From CAVQBC01 sp963710665 (lineage in GTDB: Bacteria; Actinomycetota; Thermoleophilia; Solirubrobacterales; Solirubrobacteraceae), in contig CAVQBC010000008.1 in NCBI GenBank assembly GCA_963710665.1, forward strand, positions 1,116,001 through 1,180,000: DNA of 64,000 nt, written 5' to 3'. The position numbers and the translations under genes were made by a program. Every line of letters begins with the position of its first letter. The stretch's first letter is position 1. The notes under the pieces were generated by a model. That model was not told the origin of the DNA. It did not search any database and saw only the letters and a program-made list of their open reading frames with translations. Shown here piece by piece: positions 50,882-58,102 of the stretch.

Positions 50882-50919
50882 GTTCACCAGAGTGCACGGA
50901 TTCGTTCACGATGGTGAAC
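50882..50919. promoter_or_regulatory. Candidate XRE operator
   Basis: GTTCACCA (50882-50889) and TGGTGAAC (50912-50919) form a perfect 8-bp inverted repeat, with a third GTTCAC half site between (50904-50909). It begins 5 bases upstream of the XRE start. Confidence 0.45.
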
Positions 50920-51640
50920 GCTCGGCGATGAACACGTTGTGCCCGGGCGCGAAGCGGCCGAAGCCGTAGCCGGGCATGTCGCGCGCGAAGAAGCCCGCCG
51001 CGCCGAGGTCCGCGAGCACCTCGGCGGGGGGATAGAGGCGCTGGATGTGGACCTCCTCGCCCCGCCGGTAGCCGTCCCCGGCATCCCGGAAGGTCGTGAT
51101 CCGGCGCGTCAGCAGACGCCGCGCGGAGTCCTCCTCGGACTCGGCGAGCACGGCCCAGTCCGGGCCCGCCGACCAGTAGCGCACGGGCGCCCCGCCGGGG
51201 ACCCGCCCCGGCCCGGCGAGGTCGAAGATGAACAGCCCGCCGGGCTGGAGCGCGTCGTAGGCGCGGCGGTAGAGCGCGGGCAGCGCGGCATCGTCGAGGT
51301 CCGGGTCGAGGCGGTAGTTGAGCACCTCGCCGATCGCGGTGATCGCCGCGCACGCGGGCAGCGGAGCGTCGAGGAAGGACCCGGTCCGGAAGCGGGCGGC
51401 GGGCACGCGCTGCCGTGCCATCTCGATCATCGCGGGCGAGTTGTCGATCCCGAGCACCTGATAGCCCGCGACGATGAAGCGGCGCGCCGACACCCCGCCG
51501 CCGCAGCCCAGCTCGACGATCAGCCCGGAGTCGATGCCGTTGTCGCGCAGCAGGTCGAGAACCCGCGCCGCCGCCAGCGCGGCCAGCTCGGAGAACCCCT
51601 CGTCGTGGATGCTCGCAAGGTCCTCGCCGTAGCCGTTCAC
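50906..51640 (-). CDS. SAM-dependent methyltransferase (class I)
   Basis: The 244 residues contain motif I VELGCGGGVSA, a GIDNSPAMIEMAR post-I loop and a motif-II region (LFIFDLAGP). The C-terminus resembles the Methyltransf_11/25 group. The substrate is unknown. A TACGGT hexamer ends 6 bases before the GTG at 51640. It lies upstream of the XRE gene in the same direction. Confidence 0.85.
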   Translation of the reverse strand: MNGYGEDLASIHDEGFSELAALAAARVLDLLRDNGIDSGLIVELGCGGGVSARRFIVAGYQVLGIDNSPAMIEMARQRVPAARFRTGSFLDAPLPACAAITAIGEVLNYRLDPDLDDAALPALYRRAYDALQPGGLFIFDLAGPGRVPGGAPVRYWSAGPDWAVLAESEEDSARRLLTRRITTFRDAGDGYRRGEEVHIQRLYPPAEVLADLGAAGFFARDMPGYGFGRFAPGHNVFIAERSPS

Positions 51641-51646
51641 GATGCG

Positions 51647-51652
51647 ACCGTA
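51647..51652 (-). promoter_or_regulatory. -10 hexamer TACGGT for the methyltransferase
   Basis: It ends 6 bases before the GTG at 51640. Confidence 0.45.
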
Positions 51653-51702
51653 TCGGCCCGTTTGCCCGCCCGGGTCCGATCTCGGATACTGCGACCGACG
51701 CC

Positions 51703-52101
51703 GTGGCCCCGATCGACCTCATGCGCCGCTATGTCGACGCCGCCCGCCGCGGCGACTGGGAGACCGCGTCCGGCTTCTTCGCGGAGGACATCGTCCTGCA
51801 CATCCCGGGCCGCTCGCCGTTCGCCGGCGAGCACCGGGGGCGCGATGTCGCGATGGACTACATCGAGCAGGCCCGCGCCCGCTCGCATGACGCCGAGGTG
51901 GAGCTCGAGCTGATCGACATGCTCGCCGGCGACGAGCGCGTCGCGCTGATCGTGCGCGAGCGCTTCCACCTCGACGGCCGCGCCGTCGAGATCCGGCGCG
52001 CCAACGTCTACCGCGTGCGCGGGGAGGAGATCGTCGAGATCTCGATCTTCGAGGCCGACCAGTACGCGGTCGACGAGCTGTTGGCCGGCCCGGAGGGCTG
52101 A
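51703..52101 (+). CDS. SnoaL-like (NTF2-fold) protein
   Basis: The 132 residues match the nuclear-transport-factor-2-like fold (LMRRYVDAARRGDWETASGFFAEDIVLHIPGRSPFAG, then VYRVRGEEIVEISIFEADQYAVDEL). Many such proteins are small isomerases, dehydratases or ligand-binding proteins. It precedes the GMC oxidoreductase by 13 bases and probably shares its transcript. Confidence 0.83.
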   Translation: MAPIDLMRRYVDAARRGDWETASGFFAEDIVLHIPGRSPFAGEHRGRDVAMDYIEQARARSHDAEVELELIDMLAGDERVALIVRERFHLDGRAVEIRRANVYRVRGEEIVEISIFEADQYAVDELLAGPEG

Positions 52102-52114
52102 GGCCGGGGGCGGA

Positions 52115-53455
52115 GTGGTGGCGCGCCCGGCGAGCTTCGACGTCGTCGTGGCCGGCGGGGGCTCCGCGGGGTGCGTGCTGGCCGCGCGGCTGAGCGAGCG
52201 CGGCCGCCGGGTGTGCCTGGTCGAGGCGGGGCCGGACTACGGGCCCTACGTCGAGGGGCGCTGGCCCGCGGACATCCTCGACGCCCGCCGGCTCGCGTTC
52301 TCCCACGCGTGGGAGCGCGAGCGCGAGGATCGCTCGCAGCTGCGGGCGCGGATCCTCGGCGGCTGCTCGGCCCACAACGCGTGCATCGTGATCCCGGGCG
52401 CCCCGTCCGACTACGACGAGTGGGGTCACGGCTGGAGCCACGCGGCGATCGAGCCGTACCTGACGCGGGTCGAGCGCGCGCTGCGCGTCCGCCGGTTCGA
52501 GGCGGAGGAGCTCAGCCCGTGGCACCGCGCGTTCGCCGCGGCGGCCGGGGCCGACGCGATCGTGCACCCGGTCAACGCCGTCGGGACCGTGCGCTGGAAT
52601 GCCGCGTTCGCCTACCTGGACCCGGTGCGCGAGCGCCTCGAGATCCTCGCTGACGCGACCGTCGACCGCGTGCTGCTGTCAGGGGACCGCGCGGTCGGCG
52701 TCGCGACGACGGGCGGCGAGGTGCGCGCGGAGCACGTGGTGCTCGCCGCGGGCGCCTACGGGTCGCCGGGGATCCTGTTGCGCAGCGGGATCGGTCCCGA
52801 CCGCGGGCTGCCGGTGGGGGATGGGCTCGCGGACCACGTCGGCATCGGGCTGGGGTTCGCTCCGACGCCTGCGCTGGAGCGCGAGACCGCCGCCTTCGAG
52901 GCCACACGGCCGCTGTTCATGGGCCAGGTCACCGCGGCGCTGAGCAGCGCGGCGTGCCCGCCGGACGTCTGGGACGTGTTCGTGTTCCCGGCCGTCGATC
53001 CGGTGCCCGGCGGCTACGAGCTCAGCGCCGCCGCCTTCGCGATGAAGCCTCATTCGCGCGGGTCGGTCCGCCTCACCTCTCGCGATCCGCGGGCGCCGCT
53101 CGCCGTCGACCACGGGTTCCTGGGCGACGAGCGCGACATCGACACGCTGGTCGAGGGGGTCGAGGCGGTGCGTGCGCTCGCGGCCGACGACCGGCTCGCG
53201 CCCTACGTGTCGCGCGAGATCCGGCCGGGGGCGGGCGTCGACGCCCGGACCCACGTCCTCGCCGAGGTCCGCGGCTTCTTCCATCCCGTGGGGACCTGCG
53301 CGATCGGCCGGGTGGTCGACGGCGACGGCCGGGTGTACGGGGTCGACGGGCTCTCCGTCGCCGATGCCTCGGTCATGCCGACGATCCCGCGCGCGAACAC
53401 GAACCTCACCACGATGGCCGTGGCCGAGCGCCTGGCCGAGCGGATCGCGCCCTGA
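52115..53455 (+). CDS. GMC-family FAD-dependent oxidoreductase
   Basis: The 446 residues carry the FAD-binding motif VVAGGGSAGCVLAARLSE and VEAGPDYG near the N-terminus, the GMC signature ILGGCSAHNACI, the second signature GAYGSPGILLRSGIG and the catalytic region FHPVGTCAIG with the active-site His. It oxidises an alcohol; the substrate is not predictable. It is shorter than choline dehydrogenase (about 550). Confidence 0.9.
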   Translation: MVARPASFDVVVAGGGSAGCVLAARLSERGRRVCLVEAGPDYGPYVEGRWPADILDARRLAFSHAWEREREDRSQLRARILGGCSAHNACIVIPGAPSDYDEWGHGWSHAAIEPYLTRVERALRVRRFEAEELSPWHRAFAAAAGADAIVHPVNAVGTVRWNAAFAYLDPVRERLEILADATVDRVLLSGDRAVGVATTGGEVRAEHVVLAAGAYGSPGILLRSGIGPDRGLPVGDGLADHVGIGLGFAPTPALERETAAFEATRPLFMGQVTAALSSAACPPDVWDVFVFPAVDPVPGGYELSAAAFAMKPHSRGSVRLTSRDPRAPLAVDHGFLGDERDIDTLVEGVEAVRALAADDRLAPYVSREIRPGAGVDARTHVLAEVRGFFHPVGTCAIGRVVDGDGRVYGVDGLSVADASVMPTIPRANTNLTTMAVAERLAERIAP

Positions 53456-53458
53456 CGC

Positions 53459-53890
53459 TCAGCCCTCGAGCCGCCGCCTCAGCGTCGTGAGGTCGCGCCG
53501 GATCCCGCGCTTGACGAGCGTGGGGAGGAGCGGCCCGGCGAGCGCGAAGACCCGGCCGGGGTCGCCGCCGGCGGTGATGCGGACGAGTGTGCCGCCGCCG
53601 TCGCCGGGCTCGAAGTCGTAGGCGACGGTCATGGGGAAGGGCGCCTCGACCGAGCGCATCGCAAGGCGCCGGCCGGGCTCGTACTCGGTGATCTCGTTGA
53701 CGTAGCGGATGCGCCGGCCGAGGAACCCGGCGACCCGCTCCACCCGCGTGCCCGGGCCCACCGGCCCGTCGGTGAGGGTGCGGACGGAGCGCAGCGCCCC
53801 GATCCACTGCCGGTCGTTGGCGGGGTTCATGGCGAAGGCGGCCACCTCGCCGGGCGTCCGCCGGACGCGCTGCTCGACCGCGACCTGCAT
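53459..53890 (-). CDS. SRPBCC (START-like) family protein
   Basis: The 143-residue protein (MQVAVEQRVRRTPGEVAAFAMNP) is a polyketide-cyclase/dehydrase-like SRPBCC domain with the usual WIGALRSVRTLTDGPVGPGTRV segment. It probably binds a hydrophobic ligand. The ATG overlaps the upstream AHSA1 gene by a base. It is the last gene of the ArsR operon. Confidence 0.82.
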   Translation of the reverse strand: MQVAVEQRVRRTPGEVAAFAMNPANDRQWIGALRSVRTLTDGPVGPGTRVERVAGFLGRRIRYVNEITEYEPGRRLAMRSVEAPFPMTVAYDFEPGDGGGTLVRITAGGDPGRVFALAGPLLPTLVKRGIRRDLTTLRRRLEG

Positions 53891-54357
53891 CACCGTCGTG
53901 AGGGGGAGAAGACCGCGGTCGCGAGGTTGTCCAGGCACGCGTGCCAGCCGTGCTCGTGCTGGGCGAGGACCTCCGGCCCGGCGAATCCGCTGTGGGTGAG
54001 GACGACCTTCGTGCCGCCGCCGTCCTCGTGGAACTCGACGACGACCAGCGTGTCGCGGCTGCCCGCCTGCTCGACGGGGTCGCCCTCCCACGACCACGTG
54101 TAGCTCAGCCGCTCCGGGCGCCGGACCTCGACGTACTCGCCGACCACCGTGTACGGCGCGGTCGCCCCGGGGTCCTGCATCGAGAGGCGGTAGCGGCCGC
54201 CGACGCGGAGGTCGACCTCGGCCACCGGCGTCGACCACCCCGTGCCGGCCGCCCACCACTGCCGCAGCACCTCGGGGCTGGTCCACGCGTCGAACACGGC
54301 CTCGCGCGGCGCGTCGAAGCCGCGCTCGAGGCGCAGGGTCGTCCCGGTGTCGCTCAT
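53890..54357 (-). CDS. AHSA1-type SRPBCC protein
   Basis: The 155 residues show the AHSA1 pattern (FDAPREAVFDAWTSPEVLRQWWA, VGGRYRLSM, SYTWSWEG, GWHACLDNLA). This group is very often encoded next to an ArsR regulator, as here. AAGGAGG stands close to the ATG at 54357, which overlaps the ArsR stop by 4 bases. Confidence 0.88.
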   Translation of the reverse strand: MSDTGTTLRLERGFDAPREAVFDAWTSPEVLRQWWAAGTGWSTPVAEVDLRVGGRYRLSMQDPGATAPYTVVGEYVEVRRPERLSYTWSWEGDPVEQAGSRDTLVVVEFHEDGGGTKVVLTHSGFAGPEVLAQHEHGWHACLDNLATAVFSPSRR

Positions 54358-54698
54358 CGCTCCTCCTTGGGGTCTCGACGCGCCTGCAGGTAGCGCTCGA
54401 CCGCGTCGAACTTGCCCTCCCACAGCCTCCGCTGGCGGGCCATCCAATCCGTCGCCTCCTCCAGCGGCCCGGGCTCCAGCCGCAGGCGGTGGGTGCGTCC
54501 CTCGATGGTGCGGACGATCACGCCCGCGTCCTCCAGCACCCGCAGGTGGCGGCTGATCGCGGGCTTGGACACGTTTGCGCCCCGCGTCGCCTCGCCCACC
54601 GTCGCCGGTCCCTCGGCGAGGCGCTCCACGATCGCGCGCCGGATGGGGTGGGCGAGAGCGGTGAAGCTGCGGTCGAGCTCGGCGAGATCGTTAACCAT
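54354..54698 (-). CDS. ArsR-family transcriptional regulator
   Basis: The 114-residue winged helix (FTALAHPIRRAIVERLAEGPATVGEAT, then VSKPAISRHLRVLEDAGVI) lacks the metal-binding cysteines of ArsR/SmtB sensors, as in the SRPBCC-linked subgroup. It leads the three-gene operon and probably represses it. The ATG at 54698 is set by a TACGGT hexamer 7 bases upstream; the frame is open 36 codons further. Confidence 0.88.
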   Translation of the reverse strand: MVNDLAELDRSFTALAHPIRRAIVERLAEGPATVGEATRGANVSKPAISRHLRVLEDAGVIVRTIEGRTHRLRLEPGPLEEATDWMARQRRLWEGKFDAVERYLQARRDPKEER

Positions 54699-54707
54699 CG
54701 CGTTAAC
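54690..54707. promoter_or_regulatory. Candidate ArsR operator
   Basis: Two GTTAAC palindromes (54690-54695 and 54702-54707), 12 bases apart centre to centre, flank the ArsR start codon; AT-rich sequence here is unusual for this window. Confidence 0.5.
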
Positions 54708-54711
54708 CGTA
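54706..54711 (-). promoter_or_regulatory. -10 hexamer TACGGT for the ArsR operon
   Basis: It ends 7 bases before the ATG at 54698 and overlaps one GTTAAC site. Confidence 0.45.
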
Positions 54712-54834
54712 TCCGCGCGCCCACCGCCCTGCAACGCTCTCCCCACGAGCGATGGGCCGCGCGGGAGCGAATTCGGAGCACAGACGTCACATCCCGCGCG
54801 TCCCACGGCACGCCGCGGGCGCCACCATCGGTCC

Positions 54835-55779
54835 GTGCCCGGCGAGACTGCACTTCGGCCCCTTGAACGGGCCGAACGTCGCGTTCGCGGCGTGGACGGC
54901 GCGATCGCCGCGCTCGCCGAGCGCCAGCACGGCGTCGTCGCCCGCGCTCAGCTCGTCGACCTCGGGCTCGGTCGCCGGGCGATCGGTCACCGGCTGGAGT
55001 GCGGCCGGCTCCACGCCGTGCACCGCGGGGTCTACGCGGTCGGCCACCGTGTGCTGACCCGCGAAGGCCGGTGGACCGCGGCCGTGCTCGCCGCGGGCGC
55101 CGGCGCCGTCCTCAGCCACCGCTCCGCCGCCGCGCTCTGGGGCATCCGTCCCGGCGCCGGCCGGATCGAGGTCACCGCGCCGCGGGCGCTGCGCTCGCGG
55201 CCCGGCCTCCGGCTCCACCACACGCGGCTCGCCGAGGACGAGGTGACGGCGGTCCGCGGCATCCCGGTCACGACGCCGGCGCGCACGCTCCTCGATCTCG
55301 CGGCCGTCGTGGGCGCGCAGCAGCTCGAGCGCGCGGTGAACGAGGCCGAGGTGCTCCGGCTCGGGGACGCTGTCGCGCTCGCCGAGCTCGTCCGGCGGCA
55401 CGGCGGCCGGCGCGGCGCCGGCGCCCTGCGGCGCATCCTCGAAGCCGGGCAGGTGGGCGCACTGATCACGCGCAGCGAGCTGGAGGATCGGTTCCTCGGC
55501 TTCCTGGACGCCTTCGGGCTGCCGCGCCCGGAGGTCAACGCGACGCTCCCCGTGTCCGGCGGCCTGGTCGAGGCCGACTGCGTCTGGCGCGGGCCGCGCC
55601 TCGTCGTCGAGCTCGACGGCTACGCCACCCACGCGCCGCGCCACGCGTTCGACCGCGACCGCGCCCGCGATCGCGCGCTGCTCGCGGCGGGGTGGCGGGT
55701 GGCGCGGGTGACCTGGCGGCAGCTGGCGGCCGACCCGCGGGCGCTGGCAGCGGAGCTTCGGGCGCTGCTGTCGGGGTAG
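54835..55779 (+). CDS. AbiEi-like antitoxin N-terminal domain fused to a DUF559 nuclease-like domain
   Basis: The 314-residue protein has an N-terminal AbiEi_4-like winged-helix segment (AIAALAERQHGVVARAQLVDLGLGRRAIGHRLECGRLHAVHRGVYAVG), a middle domain, and a C-terminal DUF559 (Vsr/PDDEXK-like) domain: LVEADCVWRGPRLVVELDGYATH, with the Asp..Glu-X-Asp core, and WRVARVTWRQL. No toxin partner (AbiEii) is adjacent. A lone antitoxin-like nuclease fusion of unknown role. The GTG at 54835 is preferred. Confidence 0.75.
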   Translation: MPGETALRPLERAERRVRGVDGAIAALAERQHGVVARAQLVDLGLGRRAIGHRLECGRLHAVHRGVYAVGHRVLTREGRWTAAVLAAGAGAVLSHRSAAALWGIRPGAGRIEVTAPRALRSRPGLRLHHTRLAEDEVTAVRGIPVTTPARTLLDLAAVVGAQQLERAVNEAEVLRLGDAVALAELVRRHGGRRGAGALRRILEAGQVGALITRSELEDRFLGFLDAFGLPRPEVNATLPVSGGLVEADCVWRGPRLVVELDGYATHAPRHAFDRDRARDRALLAAGWRVARVTWRQLAADPRALAAELRALLSG

Positions 55780-55782
55780 CCT
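55777..55782 (+). promoter_or_regulatory. -10 hexamer TAGCCT for efp
   Basis: It ends 8 bases before the GTG at 55791 and begins with the TAG stop of the preceding gene. Confidence 0.5.
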
Positions 55783-55790
55783 CTCTGGAC

Positions 55791-56351
55791 GTGATCTCGA
55801 CAAACCAGTTCAAGAACGGCAACCACATCGAGGTCGAAGGCACGATCTTCAAGATCCTCGAGTTCCAGCATGTGAAGCCCGGCAAGGGCGGCGCGTTCGT
55901 GCGCACGAAGCTGCGGCGCGCGAACGACGGCGCGGTGATCGACCGCACGTTCCGCGCCGGGGAGAAGTTCCGTCCGGTCCGGACCGAGGCCCGCAAGATG
56001 CAGTTCCTCTACAGCGACGGGACCGAGGCGCACTTCATGGACGAGCAGTCCTTCGAGCAGATCCCGCTGCCGGCTACGGCCGTGGAGGACCAGCTGAAGT
56101 GGATCAAGCCGAGCGAGAGCGTCGACCTGCTGTTCATCGACGGCTCGCCGTCGGACGTCCAGGTCTCGGCCTCCGTGGAGCTCGAGGTCACGCACACGGA
56201 GCCGGGGGTCCGGGGCGACACGGCCTCGGGCGGCGGCAACAAGCCCGCGACCCTCGAGACGGGGGCGACCGTCCAGGTGCCGCTGTTCGTCAACATCGGC
56301 GACCGGGTGAAGGTCGACACGCGCTCGGGCGCGTACATGTCGCGCGCCTGA
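55791..56351 (+). CDS. efp: Elongation factor P
   Basis: The 186-residue protein rescues ribosomes stalled at polyproline. It has the three-domain EF-P fold: KOW-like N-terminal domain with the tip loop KPGKGG (Lys32), the OB domain and the C-terminal domain (FVNIGDRVKVDTRSGAYMSR). The window is rich in Pro tracts, for example MltG, which makes EF-P relevant. Confidence 0.95.
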   Translation: MISTNQFKNGNHIEVEGTIFKILEFQHVKPGKGGAFVRTKLRRANDGAVIDRTFRAGEKFRPVRTEARKMQFLYSDGTEAHFMDEQSFEQIPLPATAVEDQLKWIKPSESVDLLFIDGSPSDVQVSASVELEVTHTEPGVRGDTASGGGNKPATLETGATVQVPLFVNIGDRVKVDTRSGAYMSRA

Positions 56352-56377
56352 CCGGCGCCGCTACCCTCAGGCGGCCC

Positions 56378-56788
56378 ATGCGCCGATCCGACCAGCGCCG
56401 CGCCGCCGTCTTCGCGCTCTACCAGCACGACCTCACCGGCCGGCCCCTCGACGAGCTCTTCGAGGGCGACGCGGGCCACTTCACGCGCGCGCTCGCGCAT
56501 GCGACGAGCGACAACGCCGAGTCGCTCGACGCCCACCTCGAGCGCCACGCCACCGGGTGGAGCGTGGAGCGCATCGCGCCCCTCGAGCGGGCCATCCTCC
56601 GCACCGCGCTGCTCGAGATGCTGCACCCCGACCTGGTGGAGGGCGACACCCCGATCCCGCCCGAGGGCGCGATCGACGAGGCGGTGGAGGCCGCGAAGGC
56701 GTTCTGCGGCGCCGACGCCCCCGGTTTCGTCAACGGCATCCTCGGCGCGGTCCTGCGCGAGCGGCGGACCGCGAACTCGAACACGTAG
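56378..56788 (+). CDS. nusB: Transcription antitermination protein NusB
   Basis: The 136-residue helical protein (MRRSDQRRAAVFALYQHDLTGRP..) shows the NusB pattern of an RNA-binding first helix and the conserved C-terminal VEAAKAFCGADAPGFVNGILGAVLRE. It acts with NusE in rRNA antitermination. It follows efp by 26 bases, as usual. Confidence 0.93.
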   Translation: MRRSDQRRAAVFALYQHDLTGRPLDELFEGDAGHFTRALAHATSDNAESLDAHLERHATGWSVERIAPLERAILRTALLEMLHPDLVEGDTPIPPEGAIDEAVEAAKAFCGADAPGFVNGILGAVLRERRTANSNT

Positions 56789-56791
56789 GCT
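56786..56791 (+). promoter_or_regulatory. -10 hexamer TAGGCT for the XseB-like gene
   Basis: It ends 7 bases before the ATG at 56799 and begins with the nusB stop codon. Confidence 0.45.
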
Positions 56792-56798
56792 GCCCGCC

Positions 56799-57014
56799 AT
56801 GGATCGCACCCCGCTGGACGACCTGATCGACCGTCTCGAGCTCGCGGCCGCCGAGCTGCGGGCCGGAGACCTCGAGCCCGAGCGGGCCGCGTCGCTCGTC
56901 GACGAGTGCGCGCGACTGGCCGCCGACGCGGGCACGGAGCTCGACCGGCGCGCCCGTGCCGCGGACGGCGCCACCCAGCCGGCACACGCCGGTCAGCTGC
57001 CGCTGGGCCAGTAG
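56799..57014 (+). CDS. Small helical protein resembling exodeoxyribonuclease VII small subunit (XseB)
   Basis: The 71-residue product (LDDLIDRLELAAAELRAGDLEPERAASLVDECARLA) matches the L..LE....L..GDL..E.A pattern and helical hairpin of XseB. The order XseB-like, ispA, dxs is the same as in E. coli. XseA is not in the window, so the call is tentative. Confidence 0.45.
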   Translation: MDRTPLDDLIDRLELAAAELRAGDLEPERAASLVDECARLAADAGTELDRRARAADGATQPAHAGQLPLGQ

Positions 57015-57181
57015 ATGGCTGATTCCACGACCCCACGATCGCCTGGCGGCGCCCCGCGGCGCCGGATCGCCACCCACCCGAGGGGCCCGTGGCCACGGCC
57101 ACTGTGCCCCTCGTGCGTGCGGCACCCGGCATCCACGGGGCATCCACCAGTCGACCGCGCGGCCGCGGAAACAACCATCTG

Positions 57182-58102
57182 ATGTCGACCCGCGAGCACG
57201 TCACGGCGGACGTCGCGGCGCCCGGCTACCCGGACCACCTCCGCGAGGAGGTCGAGGCGTTCCTCGGGTCGCTGCGCTTCGCGCGCGAGCCGGCCGCCGC
57301 CGGGCTCGACGAGGCCATGCGCTACTCCCTGATGGCCGGGGGCAAGCGCATCCGGCCCGTGCTCGCGCTCGCCACGGCGCGCGCGGTGGGCCGCGAGCCG
57401 CGCTCGGTCCTCCCGCTCGCGGCGGCGCTCGAGCTCATCCACACGTACTCGCTGATCCACGACGATCTGCCGGCCATGGACGACGACGAGCTGCGCCGCG
57501 GCCGTCCCACCTGCCACGTGCGCTACGGCGAGGACGTCGCGATCCTGGCGGGCGACGGCCTCTATGCCGAGGCGTTCCGCCTGATCCTTCACGAGCAGGG
57601 CGGCGAGGCGGCCGACGTGCTCACCGCCGTGTGCGAGCTCGCGGATGCCACCGGCGTCAACGGGATGGTCGGCGGCCAGTACATCGACGTGCGCAACCTG
57701 GCCGAGGAGGGGGGAACGGTCAAGTTGCGGCGGCTTCACGAGCTCAAGACCGGCCGTCTGATCGGCGCGGCGATCGAGTGCGTACTCCTCCTGACCGGAG
57801 AGAAGGCCAGAGGGTCTAGACTGCCGCACTTCCGTGCCTTCGCCGCGGAGCTCGGGGTGCTGTTCCAGATCGTCGACGACATCCTCGACGTGACGGGCAC
57901 CGACGATGCCCTGGGCAAGCCGCGGGGCAGCGACGAGCGGCACGGCAAGCTCACCTACGTCAGCCGCTACGGGTTGGAGGAGGCCCGCGCCCTGGCCGCC
58001 GAGTCCCACGCGAAGGCCCGCGCCGCGCTCGCCAGGGCGGCGCCCGACGGAGCCACGGAGCTCGAGCAGATCACCGACTTCATCTACACCCGCCCGACAT
58101 GA
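57182..58102 (+). CDS. ispA: Polyprenyl (farnesyl/geranyl) diphosphate synthase
   Basis: Condenses IPP with allylic diphosphates. The 306-residue protein has the first Asp-rich motif DDLPAMDDD at about 94-102, the second DDILDVTG, and the usual GGKRIRP and KTG motifs. The ATG at 57182 gives a normal length; the frame is open to 57089. The 167-bp gap before it is rich in GC palindromes but has no ORF of its own. The stop overlaps dxs by 4 bases. Confidence 0.93.
   Translation: MSTREHVTADVAAPGYPDHLREEVEAFLGSLRFAREPAAAGLDEAMRYSLMAGGKRIRPVLALATARAVGREPRSVLPLAAALELIHTYSLIHDDLPAMDDDELRRGRPTCHVRYGEDVAILAGDGLYAEAFRLILHEQGGEAADVLTAVCELADATGVNGMVGGQYIDVRNLAEEGGTVKLRRLHELKTGRLIGAAIECVLLLTGEKARGSRLPHFRAFAAELGVLFQIVDDILDVTGTDDALGKPRGSDERHGKLTYVSRYGLEEARALAAESHAKARAALARAAPDGATELEQITDFIYTRPT

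Noticed and set aside
51687..51692. TACTGC as a -10 for the SnoaL gene at 51703
   Set aside because: It lacks the final T and is 10 bases from the start, outside the range of the other cases.
57015..57181. N-terminal extension of the polyprenyl synthase through GTG 57089
   Set aside because: The extra residues are low-complexity Arg/Pro/Gly and the conserved family start fits ATG 57182.
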